DNA of 64,000 nt, from assembly GCA_003586115.2 (NCBI GenBank), contig QVOM02000112.1:103739174-103803173 (forward strand). The letters run 5' to 3'. The notes under the pieces are model-generated. The model ran no database searches and was not told the origin of the DNA. It saw nothing but the letters and a program-made list of their open reading frames with translations. A program made the translations under genes and the position numbers. The DNA is from Salvator merianae. Taxonomy: Eukaryota; Chordata; Lepidosauria; Squamata; Teiidae. This document shows, piece after piece, positions 1 to 11,850 of the stretch. The stretch's first letter is position 1. Every line of letters starts with the position of its first letter.

Positions 1-131
1 TTGGTTTTAACAGCTGCACCTGTCACATCATTTTGCAGAGAAAGATGCTGCTTTTCAGTCAATGAGTTAAATTCTGTTCTTCAGCAATTGGGAAATGCAG
101 TGTGAAGGGCGCTGACATGAATATCCCTTGA

Positions 132-275
<144 letters not shown>

Positions 276-699
276 TAGACTCTTTACCTTATTTTATGCT
301 TTTTATTTTTTTTGAGGGGGGCTTCTGTTTTGGCTCATAGAAGCTATAGTAAAAAAGGGGGATTTTTTTGCCCCCAAGATCTACTTTTATGCAGATTATA
401 TAATTATTATTATTACCATTAATTATAAATATTCTGCAGCTTTAGGGAGATAGCATGGACACACCCTGTGCACACAGCTTGTGGGAGAAATATCATCCAT
501 GTACAGAAGTCTCTCTCCCTAGACTGAAGTTGTTCTTGCTGCTCTCATTGAACCAACAAAGCTGCTTCTTTTTAGCATCCTCGCAAGCAGAACTCTGAAA
601 GCTTGACACCCTCCACACAATTTGGGACTACAGCTCCCATCTCCATGGGGTCAGACCTGGTCTGAGGACAGAACCAGGCTTTGTCACAATGATAGGTGT

Positions 700-920
700 C
701 CTGCTGGAAAGAAACGCGGAGCAAGCAACTCTGAGGATTCTATTGGATTGTTCAGCAGCATTTGATACCACTGACCATGCTGTCCCTCTGGATATTCTTT
801 GTGGGTTGGAAGAAGTTTGATTTCTACCTGCAGGGATGATTTCAGAGAGAGCATGGATGTAGCGATGGGCTGAATGAGGTCCAGACAAACTGAGACTGAA
901 TCCTGACAAGCAAATATTTT
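700..920 (+). mobile_element. Degenerate L2-like LINE reverse-transcriptase fragment
   Basis: The + strand around 735-800 reads roughly LLDCSAAFDTTDHAVPLDIL, close to the LLDLSAAFDTVDH motif of L2-group LINE reverse transcriptases. At about 880-905 it reads RLRLNPD, another motif of these proteins. Frames are broken and no long ORF survives, so this is an old relic. Confidence 0.6.
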
Positions 921-923
921 GAG

Positions 924-972
924 ACTGGGCCCTGCCCTGCCCTGCCCTCCCACCCCACTCCACTCCACTCAC
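924..972. repeat. Short CCCTG and CCACT pentamer repeats
   Basis: A short run of CCCTG units passes into CCACT units. It is a minor simple repeat inside the FLT3 intron. Confidence 0.6.
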
Positions 973-1049
973 CTCGCCCTATCCCTGCCCCACCCATAGG
1001 GGCTCAAGGAATGCCTCTTTGCTCTGGGTGATGGCCACTAGCCTGAATG

Positions 1050-1123
1050 GCTGTAAGAAATGGTTAGACAAATTCATGGAGGGCAAGTGTATCACTGGCT
1101 ACTAGAATAGAAGCCTAGATACT
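1050..1123 (+). mobile_element. CR1-like LINE 3' end, left piece
   Basis: The stretch GTTAGACAAATTCATGGAGG followed by a serine- and leucine-rich decayed frame is the standard end of the reptilian CR1 ORF2 and its 3' UTR. The element continues after the transposon at 1124-1578, so the two CR1 pieces were once contiguous. Confidence 0.65.
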
Positions 1124-1578
1124 GGGCCTTTTTGCACTTTCCATCATGGAATGTTGACCAGCAAGCATTCCACTGTGGGACAGACCTAGCAGTGTGGCAA
1201 TCATTTGCACTGAGAGGCCTAGAACATTCCTGCAATAGGCGTCTAGCATTTGCAGTGCGAATGTTGGCTGCCCTCATCATGACAATGGTTGAGGAAACTT
1301 CTGGGTGCTGCCATGGTGACTGAGAACATGGCACAACTGTGCAGCCACAGCCGCAGCTGCACCACACATCTTCACACCCAGAAGGGGATACAAACACTGT
1401 GTACTGGGAGCAGTCCAGCTGCTCCTGGTACAACTACGGAACATGATTTTGTGCTCCACAACTAATAGCAATCAGAAGCAGCTGTAGCCTGTTCCCAGTT
1501 GCAAGGGCCTCCATGCGGTGCAGACACACTTCACTAGTGAGCATGCAGACACTCACTAGTGAAAAGTGCAAAAAGACC
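1124..1578 (-). mobile_element. Non-autonomous DNA transposon, family X, inserted in a CR1
   Basis: The element begins GGGCCTTTTTGCACTTT and ends in its near reverse complement (AAAGTGCAAAAAGACC), giving about 17-bp terminal inverted repeats. The body matches copies at 9359-9820 and 14013-14475 (opposite orientation) and 37077-37562 (same orientation). It carries no coding sequence. The flanks TAGATACT and TAGTATCT could be a decayed 8-bp target duplication, which would suggest hAT, but they share only five of eight positions. Confidence 0.7.
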
Positions 1579-1795
1579 TAGTATCTCTGTGTTGAGGAAA
1601 TAGGCAGAATATCTGTAAAAGCCTAAAAGTAGGGTGTTGAGAACAGGTGGGGGTTTCCCTTTCACCTTCTGCTTGAGAATGCCCAGAAACAGGTGGTGGG
1701 GTGAACTATGTGAGATGGGATCATGGACTAGAGGGCTATGCCTGATCCAGCAGGGCTTCTGTTATGTTCTTATGGGTGCCTGATCTGCTATAGCT
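1579..1795 (+). mobile_element. CR1-like LINE 3' end, right piece
   Basis: This resumes the CR1 3' UTR after the family X insertion. It runs to the familiar ending GATCCAGCAGGGCTTCT followed by GTTATGTTCTTATG, as in the copies at 20,100 and, reversed, at 11,133. Confidence 0.75.
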
Positions 1796-2549
1796 GCCTT
1801 AATTATACCGGCTGCCACTTAGCTAGTAGGTCACATTCAAGATTCTGCCTTTGGCATATTAAACCCTAAAGAACAAGAATGTTGCAGTTTTCTTTCTCCC
1901 AGTTAACTCATATCCTCTGGCATTTTGCTGCTTTTAAGGGACCATTTTAGTTTTGCAAAATTACAGTAAAATAGGTACAGTTGTCCATAATATGACTCTG
2001 GGATTTGGTTCCTACAAAACAGTGTCATGTAATATTCAAACAGCTACACACATTCCACAAGAGATCCAGTGTTTAGGAATGATTATGCACCTTTTCTGGC
2101 ACTCTAGGAGCAAGGTAATGTACTTATCTATGTACACCTGCTCTTCTTTAGGTTTTTCAGCCTTCTCCAGGCCTGAGGGGGTGCAGCTGACATTGCTGTG
2201 TCATGTGATGATACCATGGCATGGCACTGTGCATTAGAAGGCCTGCTTGGGCTTCCTCTGGTTTGCACTACCATCTAAAATGGCATTTTGCACAGCTCTC
2301 ATTACTGCCTGTGGAAAATGAAGGTTTATGGAGAACCACTGAGGGCCAATCTAACAATGCAAGTCAGTGGCATCACAGAAGGAGATCTAAATTAAGGGAG
2401 CTAACTACTGAATGACACTGCAGAGGCTGTATCTCATTGTTGCTAATTCTAGGATACCATTAAGTATAGAAAGTTGTATTTTGCTTAGCATCTAAGAGCC
2501 AAACCTTAGTTTTACTTTCCATATTCATACTTAAGGCCACTATCCCAGG

Positions 2550-3035
2550 ACAGGGTAAGCTGCCTCAGACCATAATTAGCAACCCATCCCAAGCTGGGAT
2601 GGGTTGCTTCAGGTGTGGAACAGGGCCATCCACATTGGGAGAGCTTGTCCCACACCAACCCTCACACTGACTTCAAAGTCCATGTCAGGTTTTGGAGCCA
2701 GCACAAAGGGCCTCCAAATGCTCTGACAGCCTGGAACAAATGTTCCTGATCTTTGGAGCTCCTGGGTGCCCCATTTCAGTGTCACACCCTTTTGCGCTTT
2801 GGGTTCCCTGTGGTATACCGGACCACAGAGGTGTGCTGTCTGCCTGCCTCTGTGGTCTAGTATACCATCCCTAGCATGCCAGTAGATCTCAATGCTGAGG
2901 TCTCCTGATAAACTAGTCTAGGGCACCATTTTGGCTTCCCCACCCCAGATTCGGTCTACATTCCATCCTGTGCGGACTAAGCATACTAGAAGGGGGTGGG
3001 GCCTCACATATCCACACTAGGCTGCTTCCTATCAC
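2550..3035. mobile_element. Non-autonomous DNA transposon, family Z
   Basis: The body shares long blocks with 17540-17935, 23199-23594, 23730-24655, 25072-25475 and 43190-43645. Shared parts include the hairpin around AACAAATGTTCCTG, 'CCCATTTC', the paired 'CCACAGAGG' blocks and the AAGGGGGTGGGGCCTCACA segment. It also contains a 14-bp perfect stem at 2578-2608. There is no coding capacity. Confidence 0.65.
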
Positions 3036-3220
3036 AGGAGAGTGTCCCATTTGGAAAGGGACTGCTTCCTCAAGAGTAATTTTACTGTAATCTGAGAACA
3101 CCTCCACACATTATACACAATTAAATGCATAATACAAGTATGGTACTAGACTTAGCCATTCTATAGATGCTTTGAACTACAATTCCATAAGCCCCAGTTA
3201 GTACAGTTGCAGTTCACAAT

Positions 3221-3400
3221 GGCCCTTTCTGCACTTGGACTTATTCCAGATTATATCTCAGAATAGGGACCTGCCATCTGCATGCTAGTGCAGACTATGG
3301 TAGACCCTGGGCAAGACCTTTCATAGTTTGCACTAGCATGTGGATAGCACGTCCCTATTCTGGGCTATAATCCATAATAAGGCCAAGTGCAGAAAGGGCC
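3221..3400. mobile_element. Fold-back MITE, family P, with AAT target duplication
   Basis: This 180-bp element starts GGCCCTTTCTGCACTTGG and ends in the reverse complement. The terminal inverted repeats run about 35 bp with a few mismatches. AAT flanks both ends (3218-3220 and 3401-3403), fitting a 3-bp target duplication. Related copies are at 5219, 22045, 26331 and 47891. It has no ORF. Confidence 0.8.
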
Positions 3401-3574
3401 AATATGTAGCTGGCCCTATGAAGGCTGCATTATGTGTTTGAAGTTCTCCTGCTTTTACGTTTTGGTGGTAAAGCAACAGTTACAGTTTTGGCAACATTAT
3501 ATTTAGATTCTGCTTTCCCCCAGACACTGTACCACCCTCATTCTTGCTGTAAAATTCTCTTTTAAAATGATTAG

Positions 3575-3868
<294 letters not shown>

Positions 3869-4739
3869 TAGCAGGTGCCTCACAGAGATGTCAATAACCC
3901 CCTTTTTTTGCAATTGCCAGCAGAGGTGTCTTTTGTGCAGGGCAGTTTCACTTGCCTTGCATGGAGGAGGTGCAGTTTTGTGTTGTCTCCTTGCTTTGAG
4001 ATAGAGACATAGAGGGTACCTTTTTTCCACAGTGCCTCCCACATCTGTAGCATTTCACCCAAAAGTGGAGACATGGCTTAAGTCTACAGTTAAAATAGAT
4101 TTTTGTAGCTCCAGTCTCCAGAACTCCAGCCATCTAGGAATCGGATAGCAAGAGTATGTGGATTCAGAGGTGGAAAAATCTTTCTCTTTAGCAGAGGACT
4201 GCTCAACTTTCCACCTTCCAGACGTTTCTAAACTACAACTCCCAGCATTCCACTCCCAGGGTTCCATGCTAACTCCACTGAGGTTGGCACAGGATGCTGG
4301 AAATGGAATGGAACATCTGAGGCTGCAAGTTGAGCAGCCTCCCTTAATAACTGAGGAGGATTAATTTTTCAACCTCACTGCATGCAATCCTTTTCCCCAG
4401 ATCTAATACCCAAGGTACAATAAATCAAGATGGACCAAAAATTTGTGACACACGTTGGAATTTTCAAAACTTTGAAAAAAATGTACATTCAAAAGCAGTT
4501 TTGTTTATCCAGTCTGTTTGAATGTACAAACTCTGTATGGTGCTACACTATTTTTCATTAACAAAGTCGCATGGCAGTGAACAAGTGAAGAAGTACAAAC
4601 AACAAGTAAAGTTCATAAAACCCCTTAAAATATATTCAGACTAAAAATATAAATTGGATATACTAATGTTTAAATTCTTAAAGAAAAGGGGAAAATGTAT
4701 ATAACAAAAAAAAACCCAAAACAAATGTATAACTAAAAG

Positions 4740-5075
4740 CACTAGGTAAGAACAAAATCTGAAAGCCGATAAGTGCAGTCTACCAGAAAGGTATTGCTGG
4801 AAGAGATATTTAAAATAGTCTTGAAAAGGTATGTTTTCACCAAGTGTTGAAAGATATTTAGTGTGGAAGCTTTGCATATTTCTTGGGAGTGATTGTTCAA
4901 GTCTGGGGCCTACGATAAAGAAGGCCCTTCTCCTTGCTAAATCTCATCTGGCAATAGAAACATCTGGAGGGCCTTCCTGGCAGATCTTAATTCATAGTCA
5001 AAATGATATGAGAGGAGATTTCCTTCAGTTATCTGGGGCTCAAGTCAGGTAGGGCTTTATGTAGCAGGATTGAGA
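4740..5075 (-). mobile_element. L2-like LINE 3'-region remnant
   Basis: The block around TCTGGGGCC..AAGAAGGCCCTTCTC also occurs at 39,350, 45,260 and 48,740 in the same order. The next shared blocks are TTCCTTCAG and 'AGGGCTTTATG'. At 48,484 a tail of ATTTATTTATAT type precedes it, which places the LINE on the minus strand. It is heavily decayed. Confidence 0.5.
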
Positions 5076-5218
5076 CGTTGAACACAAAATATCCACATAT
5101 TTTTCAGCTGAAGTTTTTAACTGGCATCTTTAACTATAAGCTGTTAATGATTCGTATTCCACTATATTGCTTTTGTTTTTTAAAAGAAGCACACTCCTTA
5201 GACCTTGCTAAGCATAAT

Positions 5219-5397
5219 TCCTTTCAGCCTGGTTCTTATTCCAGATTATATCTGGAATAGGGATCTGTCATCTGCATGTTAATACAGATTACAGCAGGCC
5301 CTGAGTGCAGCCTGCCGTAGTCTGCAGTAGCATGCAGACCGTACAGCAAGCCCCTTCTGTGACATAATCCAGAATAAGGCCCAGTGCAAAAAGGGCC
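5219..5397. mobile_element. Fold-back MITE, family P (second copy)
   Basis: This is homologous to 3221-3400 along its length (TTATTCCAGATTATAT.., CATCTGCATG.., ..AATAAGGCCCAGTGC). The left terminus is more decayed than the right, which still reads GTGCAAAAAGGGCC. Confidence 0.7.
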
Positions 5398-5596
5398 ATC
5401 AGTTCTTGTCAGGACTTGTGATGATGATTTCTAACCCATTTTTTAAAATAAACTAAAATGTTTGTAGAAATCCATACATCGTTAACACATGGTCCCATTT
5501 CACTGATCACTTGATAAGCAGAAGTTCCTGAAGCTCTAACCAGAATTGTGGCTACAATGCATGTCAAAATTATTATAAAAGTTCAGTGGATACAGC

Positions 5597-5950
5597 TAAG
5601 TCTGGCTGAGGCCTGCCTGAGTCTGCTCCTTGCCTTCTTCCTCTTCAGGTAACCTGCTGCTGCCTATACTAACAACTACCAAGCTAAGAATTGGGTGCTG
5701 GGAGTGGTTCATGGGATACAGCTGGGCTTGTCTGAGGCCTGAATCTGCTCCTTGCCTTCTTCCTCTCCTCTCCAGGTAACCTGCTGCTGCCTATATTAAC
5801 AACTGCCAGGCCAGGGACTGGGTGCTGGGAGTGTTGCTCAGGGGATACACCTGGGTCTGGCTGAGGCCTGCCTGAAGTTGCTCCTTGCCTTCCTCCTTTC
5901 CTCTTCAGGTAACCTGCTGCTGCCTATATTAACAACTGCCTGGCTGAGGG
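5597..5950. repeat. Three-unit minisatellite, about 125-130 bp per unit
   Basis: Three successive units each contain TGAGGCCTG, TGCTCCTTGCCTTC, then AGGTAACCTGCTGCTGCC and TAACAACT. They start near 5604, 5728 and 5859, with small indels between them. There is no open frame. The array lies within an FLT3 intron. Confidence 0.8.
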
Positions 5951-6124
5951 AGTGAGAAACAGCAAGACTCTTAGACTTTTTTTAATGTTATGAACATCTT
6001 TTCTTATTTTATTTCCGCAATTAATTTGTATTTTGGTACTTTCTGTTTCAATTAATAATGTACTCTTAAATTATTATTATTTATCCATAATGTAGTTATT
6101 TTATATTGTTATACTATATTTTCT

Positions 6125-6185
6125 GGGCTTTGTTGTAAACTGCCTTGAGTATCTTACTTTGGCAAGGCAGTACACGAATAAATTG
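6125..6185 (+). mobile_element. LINE 3' tail (GTAAACTGCCTTGAG type)
   Basis: The text TTGTAAACTGCCTTGAG followed by AAGGCAGTACACGAATAAAT is the common 3' tail of reptilian L2/CR1-type LINEs. It directly follows the minisatellite and an AT-rich stretch. Confidence 0.55.
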
Positions 6186-6243
6186 ATGTGTGATGTGTAT
6201 GTAAATGGAGTCCAGTTTTCTAGTGTATGTTTTGCTATTTCAG

Positions 6244-6343
6244 GAGTCAATCCTTATCCTGGAATGCAAGTTGATGCAAACTTCTACAAATTAATTCAGT
6301 GTGGATATAAAATGGACTGCCCATTTTATGCTACAGAAGAAAT
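6244..6343 (+). CDS. FLT3: FLT3 coding exon (human exon 22 equivalent): alpha-G region
   Basis: This 100-nt exon starts after CAG at 6241-6243 and ends before GTAAGT at 6344. Joined to the G left by the preceding exon, it reads GVNPYPGMQVDANFYKLIQ then CGYKMDCPFYATEE, leaving two bases (AT) of an isoleucine codon. VNPYPG and DANFYKLIQ..FYATEE are FLT3-specific C-lobe text around helix G. Reading frame and splice phases match neighbouring exons exactly. Confidence 0.96.
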
Positions 6344-8938
6344 GTAAGTCTGACAGATAAATAACGGGGGTTCCAGACTGTTAAAAGACACTTTGTTAAA
6401 TAATGGCACCTCACTCTTCCAAGTACAAGAGATGACTGGAGTGATAATAGAGCACAAATGACCATATCTGCAGCAGAGTTAATCTGAAGCTAGAGACTTG
6501 CAAAAAGTAAAGGACAGCTACTGATATTGAAATTGCAATGAAAAGCAAGTGGGCTGTTTCCTATGTTTAGTGATGGACAGGCTACCTGCATCAGGCCAGG
6601 TAGATCCAGCAGAAGCTATAGAGCTGCCAGAGGAGAGTGGAAACAAGTGCTTTGCACTTAGTCCTGTTCATACATCCAGGTGCTCTAATGAGTATTTAAG
6701 GCAGGATGGTGACCGGATGGGTGGGGTCTGTGTAGACATCGTACTTGCCCAGTGTACCCAATGTGCTATGGAGGAACAAGGTCATGTGATCCCTGCACCT
6801 GCATGGTACACTGGCTAGTGGTGGTGTTACAGCAAGTCTCCAGCTGGAAACCTCCCTGTGATCCTGCTGAGCCTTGTTTTGATACACAGCAGGTCAAAAC
6901 CTGATTAAATAGACTCAAGAGGAGGTTTCCAGCCAAAGGACCCTGCATCTGCCCCTCTCATGGAAATGCTCCAAGGGCCACCACTGTCTATCTGTGGGTT
7001 CTTTCCTATCTGGAAATGTAGGTACTTGAGCTGGGCTGTTTTGAACCATAGCCTGACCCAGCTGAATATCATGTGACCTCTTTGCTGTGGCTGAAATGGG
7101 CTGGTGCCTTAGGTCTTCTCTCATCCATGATTTTAGCATCCCTTCCTCAGACAGTGAAGAAGGCAGCCAGTATGCTCTGTCAAAGAAGCACAAAGCATGT
7201 CCCTGGACCTGCTTTGGCAAGCACTTATCTTAGGAGTCACATCATCGCTGCTCCTTACTTTAGTAAGCTAAGAGAATTACAGCAGTGCTCATCAGCTGTG
7301 CTGGAAACCTGTTCAGAACTGAAAATACTGCAGCAACTTCTTATCAGGCTATAGGTTATGTCTGTAAGTGTGTTTGGAAATCACCATTTTTGACTACTTT
7401 TAACACAAAGAAAGAGAAAGAGACTGTATGACCAAATGTTGCTACTTAGACTAGCCATTAATAAGCTATTATAGCTGAGTTGTCTCTTTGATCCTGCCCA
7501 TTCATCTTGTCTGTTGTCTTTGTGCTCTTCTGCTTCCTTCAACCATGCTAAGCATTGTAATTTGTTTATAATGCTTCATTTGCTCACATCACATGTTCAT
7601 GAGTTTCTGCTTGATTATCTTTGCCTGTTAGCCTCTTGTTGAACCAGCAACAGGCTGAGAGCTCCACCTAGTGATCATATGTGGAAGCAGTAGATTATCA
7701 GATTCACCTGAGTGCTCCTCTCCAATCTGTCAATCACACTTGTTCCTAATGATGAATCGGGTTATAAGGCATCTATAAATTTCACAGCTTTGCCTGTTCA
7801 TCAAATCACCTTTGGTACAAAAGAGATCTTAGTGTTTCCATCTAGCAGCTCCTGGATTCTTGCCTTCTGCCTCCTGAATTCCTGCCTTGTTGGGCTCCAG
7901 ATTCCTGGATTTCTTTTCATCCATTAGCTTAACTCTAGCTTCCATGCCCCAGTCACTCTGGTGGTGAGATGTTAGGTGACTAGTCACGTGCCCTGGACCC
8001 CTGGTTTGTGTACATCATCAATGGCTTACTTGCTTAACTCTGGGGAATCATCTATATACTTCCTACTGAAGACTGTTGCCTTATTACTGAAGAGACTTTG
8101 CTCGGCTTTACTTCTATATTTTGAGAGCCATCCAGCATTGTTCCTGCTGCTTCACTCTTATGGCCCATATTGCTGTCAGGCAGTAGTTCCTGTGCTCCAT
8201 GTTGCTGCTCAGAATAACTTTCAACATTCTTCCAGTTTGGTCTCCTGTCCTGTCCCCAAACATGCCACTGACTTCCCAGGAACACCCTACTTCTGCTCCC
8301 AGTTTGAGTTCTACTCCCATTCTCCATGTTTAGACTCTGTTTCAATACAACTTTGTGTCTCTTGAGAACTAAACACATCCTGGTTGTAGCAATAGGCCAA
8401 GAGTCTTTAGTACAAGACATCTTTATCATTGTTCATTTAGCTTCCACTTTCCAAATCTGGTCCCTCTGTGTCTCCAATCTTCAGTCTCCCAGTTTAGCCT
8501 CCAAATGCTTACTTCCCAAAGTAGCTGTCAGCTTTGTCACCATGACCTAATCCTACATACTTTTTCAAAGGCACAGTGATATTTTATTTGACCTAGGACC
8601 AATCAATATGTTCTTCTTTCTGCCCATGTTATTCTTAATAATCATCTCTAGATCCATAATTCAAAGGCATTTATCTTCGTGCTCATTGATAGACAGAAAT
8701 AGGCAATAAAATACGTTTAATGCTTACATGGTAAAGAAGGTCAAGCAAACGTTTTAACTTACCATTTCCATTACCATTGTCTGAAACTGAATTTCCTCTG
8801 ACCTTAGGATCTTTTGAAGGTCCACTATTATGTGACCTCTTTTATAATACAGTTGCTTAGCTATGGGGAGCCATAGGAAATTCTTTGGGAAATAAGTCTA
8901 TATTTTTCTTCCTCTGCTTTTGTTGTTGTCTTCTGCAG
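6344..8938 (+). other. FLT3: FLT3 intron between exons 22 and 23 equivalents
   Basis: This 2.6-kb intron runs from GTAAGT to TTCTGCAG at 8938. I recognise no transposon family or gene in it. Short ORFs such as those at 7,976-8,365 show no domain or codon signal. Confidence 0.8.
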
Positions 8939-9037
8939 ATACTTAATTCTGTGTTCCTGCTGGGCTCTGGAATCCAGAAAAAGGCCATCCTTTTCACAGC
9001 TGGTGTCCCTTCTGGCATGCCAGCTGGCTGAGGAGCG
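8939..9037 (+). CDS. FLT3: FLT3 coding exon (human exon 23 equivalent): end of the kinase domain
   Basis: This 99-nt exon lies between TTCTGCAG and GTAAGT (from 9038). It completes Ile from the split codon and reads YLILCSCWALESRKRPSF, then SQLVSLLACQLAEE, leaving CG of the next codon. CW..(E/D)SRKRPSF is the conserved kinase subdomain XI, ending in helix I. The match to FLT3 (CWAFDSRKRPSF in human, from memory) is clear. Only the final tail of the receptor remains for the last exon. Confidence 0.95.
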
Positions 9038-9358
9038 GTAAGTAACCAATGCAAACAAGATTTCTTTCCATCATAGTTCTGGATTTAAATTCTATTAATA
9101 GCACACAAAGCACAGGGTTGTGAGTGATGCCTTCTGCTGTGCATTCTACTCTTTAGAAGAAACTGGCTGTTCTCAACCGGGGGAATTCCATAATGCCAGA
9201 AGTCTAGCATTATATCCAAAGTTCATCAAAAGCACATAATGGAATATTTTTGTAGCTATATTAAAGAGAAACTCTAGTTCCTTTCAGCAAGACACACTTA
9301 AAATCCTTTTTCAAGATCTCACTTCTCAAATTGGAGTGGAGCACACAAAAGACAAGGA

Positions 9359-9820
9359 AGTCCTGTTTGCTCCTTACCCATAGTGAGCAATCAGACACTG
9401 ACTGGCTATGTGGTGTCTTCACGGCCCCACCACTGCAGCATCCGGGAGCATCTACAGCCACTCCTGGATCCTATTATCTGTGGACAACAAAATTGTTGTC
9501 CACAGTTTGACCAGGAGCAGCTGGATTGCTCCTGGTCAGCAGCATTCTCCCCCTCTTCTGGGTGCAAACGCCGTGAGTGGGTGACACAGCACAGCTGCGC
9601 AGTCGTATGCCACATCCCTGATCACCATGGTAAACAGCTGGACATTGCCTCAGCTGCTGTCATGGCAAGTTGGGCTGTCCATCCGCACTGTGAGTACTGG
9701 AGGCCCAGTATGGGGCTGTTCTAGCCCTTGCAGTGCAGATGGCTGCCATGCCACAAGGTCTTGTACAGCCTAGAATGGTATTATTTATACCATTCTAGGC
9801 TGTACAGTGTGAACAGGCCC
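9359..9820 (+). mobile_element. Non-autonomous DNA transposon, family X
   Basis: The body matches 14013-14475: a hairpin around TGTGGACAACAAAATTGTTG, a second around CTGGATTGCTCCTGGTCAGC, then a GATCACCATGG block, and a terminal hairpin AGCCTAGAATGGTA. The right terminus is CAGTGTGAACAGGCCC. The left terminus (AGTCCTGTTTGCTCC) is decayed. It sits in the last FLT3 intron. Confidence 0.7.
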
Positions 9821-9851
9821 GGACATTGGGAGGCATTATTTCATCTGTTGC

Positions 9852-9872
9852 TTTTTTTTTTTTTTTTTTTTT
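9852..9872. repeat. Poly-T run
   Basis: A T run of about 21 bases in the last FLT3 intron, just right of the family X copy. Confidence 0.85.
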
Positions 9873-9981
9873 ACTGTTTTTTATATGTCAGCGGGTTAAA
9901 GGAGATTTGTAAATTCTGAAAATGCTGCACGGCAATGAACCTGTTTTACCTCTCATATTTTCATCCTAAAACACAGGCAAG

Positions 9982-10096
9982 CCAAACTCTGAAGAATGAT
10001 TTCTCCGGTTCCATTTCTAGTTACAAATACAATCCAGCAGAATTTCCTCTGTTCACTGCTCCAGCCCTGGAACCAGATACAACAAGGGAGAAATAA
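9982..10096 (+). CDS. FLT3: FLT3 terminal coding exon (human exon 24 equivalent): C-terminal tail
   Basis: Using the acceptor CAGGCAAG|C (AG at 9980-9981), the first base completes Arg. An open frame then gives QTLKNDFSGSISSYKYN, then PAEFPLFTAPALEPDTTREK, and a TAA stop at 10094-10096. The 38-residue tail is close to the roughly 40 residues after this junction in human FLT3. The stronger-looking acceptor five bases upstream (AG at 9975-9976) would stop after about five residues. The length match favours the downstream site, but the tail itself has no strong identity to mammalian FLT3, so the acceptor choice is an inference. A splice product using the upstream AG would truncate the tail. Confidence 0.65.
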
Positions 10097-10115
10097 GGCT
10101 GATGTACCATTTTGC

Positions 10116-10121
10116 ATTAAA
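10116..10121 (+). promoter_or_regulatory. FLT3: Candidate ATTAAA polyadenylation signal after FLT3
   Basis: ATTAAA lies 20 bases after the stop. It would give an unusually short 3' UTR, so the true signal may be further downstream in the AT-rich stretch. Confidence 0.25.
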
Positions 10122-11130
10122 AAGCACATATAAGCTGAATGATTTTTTAAAAAAAACTCTGGAAAGGGATGAAAATTGCTGCTATTGCCATCAAATTATT
10201 AATATTTGGCCCCATGGTCTGTCTTTTGCTTTTCTTTTTTTTTGCTTTTTTTATATATATATATATTTTTAATTTTATTTTAGACATATAAAATTACACT
10301 AAATGATTCATAATTCATAAACTAACATTCTTAACTACTAACTTCCTCCTTCTTTTTCTTCTTTTTTTTCCCCCAAACCTACTTCTATATTTCATACTCT
10401 TGCCCCCCCAGTCGCCCAGTTCTTTTCTTCTACTGATTGTCTTCTTTCCTCTTCATTCTTTCAATCCAGCAGGCACAATCCACTTTCCCATTCTTGCAGA
10501 AGGTCAATAAAGGGTTTCCAGTTTTCTTACAGAGAACCTATCAACTGTATTATTTCTCGGTAAATTAATCTATTTGTCCATCTCAGCAAGCTTTCAAAGT
10601 CGTCTTCTAATATCAGTCTTTCAATGATTCAGCTTTTGCTGATTGTTCTATTAACCCACTTCAGTCTGTCTTTTGCTTTTGAGAAGTGACTTTGGAGTTG
10701 GGGTTGGGGTTGAACTAAATGTTTTTCAGAGGCATCATTTTTAACTGGTGGTTTATTTTTCTGTAACTATACAGCCTTGATTTGCTAGGGTTAGGAAACC
10801 AAACTGTTATTTTCAAAACTGCAGCTGAAGTCAAACATTCAATTTGCTTTCTGGTTCTGCTTTCAGTAGATGCAGACAGAATTCCTTTGTAATCACATAT
10901 CAAGGCTTGCATGTATAATGATATGATCTTAACATTTGCTGTCCTAATAATTTAGAAGCACTTAGGCTGAGTCATCCTGCTCACTGCTGCCACATTAAAC
11001 CATACACAGCAACACTGTGCAGAGCTACTGCCAGACATACTGCTGCTCAGCTCATGCCACATCACAGCTGTCACCTTGCTTTCATTCAAGTGTCATTGTT
11101 CCTTCTTCCCTACCTCCTAACTGTATAGAT
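10122..11130. other. FLT3 3' flank, no recognised feature
   Basis: AT-rich sequence with T-rich and TA runs at 10,220-10,380. It may include FLT3 3' UTR. I see no gene or transposon I can name. Confidence 0.6.
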
Positions 11131-11132
11131 TA

Positions 11133-11850
11133 AGAACATAAGAGGAGCTTTGCTGGATCAGGCCACAGCCCATCTAGTCCAGCATCCTGTTTCACACTGT
11201 GGCCGACCAATTGCTTCTCGGTATTATCATGCAGAATAAAAAGGCAAAACCTTCACCTGCTCTTGAGTCCCTGCAAATGGGTTTTACAGGCATCCTGTCT
11301 GTTTTTCCAATCTGGAGGCAGTACCTTGGCATCCATTCTAGTAGCCATTGATACACCTGACCTCCATGAATCTGCCAAATCCATTCTTAAACCTATCCAG
11401 GCTGATTGCTGTCACCACCTCTTCTGGTAATAATTTCCATAGACCAATGACCCTCTGGGTGAAAAAATACTTTCATTTGTTGGTCCTAACTCTCCTACCC
11501 ATCAGCTTCATAGAGTGCCCCCTGGTCCTAGTGTTGCGTGATAGAGAAGAGAATTTTTCTCTATCCACCTTATCCATACTATGCATGATTTTGTATACTT
11601 CAATCAGGTCTCCTCTTAAACACCATTTTTCAAGACTGCAGAGGCCAAGATGTTGCAACCTGATTTCATAAGGAAGGTGTTCCAGCTGCTTGATCATTCT
11701 GGTTGCCCTTTTCTGCACCTTCTACAGTTCCATGATATCCTTCCTGAGGTTAGGTGATCAGAATTGTACACAGTATTCCAAGTGTGGTCTAGATTGCCAT
11801 GTCATTGTGGATAATACCTCCACCTCCTTTTCTCTAAAGAAAGGGGACCT
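11133..11850 (-). mobile_element. CR1-like LINE, 3' portion with ORF2 C-terminus
   Basis: Read on the minus strand, the end AGCAAAGCTCCTCTTATGTTCTTA marks the CR1 3' terminus. An open stretch at 11,473-11,718 reads VQKRATRM-like text: MQKRATRMIKQLEHLPYEIR, LQHLGLCSLEKWCLRGDLIE, then NTRTRGHSMKLMGRRVRTNK. This is the conserved C-terminal region of CR1 ORF2, after the reverse transcriptase. The element is 5'-truncated, as usual for CR1. A homologous + strand copy is at 19,325-20,140. Confidence 0.85.

Noticed and set aside
7976..8365. 129-codon open frame in an FLT3 intron
   Set aside because: It has no motif and no splice context, its composition is like the other strand's frames, and it overlaps a 125-codon antisense frame of equal quality. 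Probably chance.
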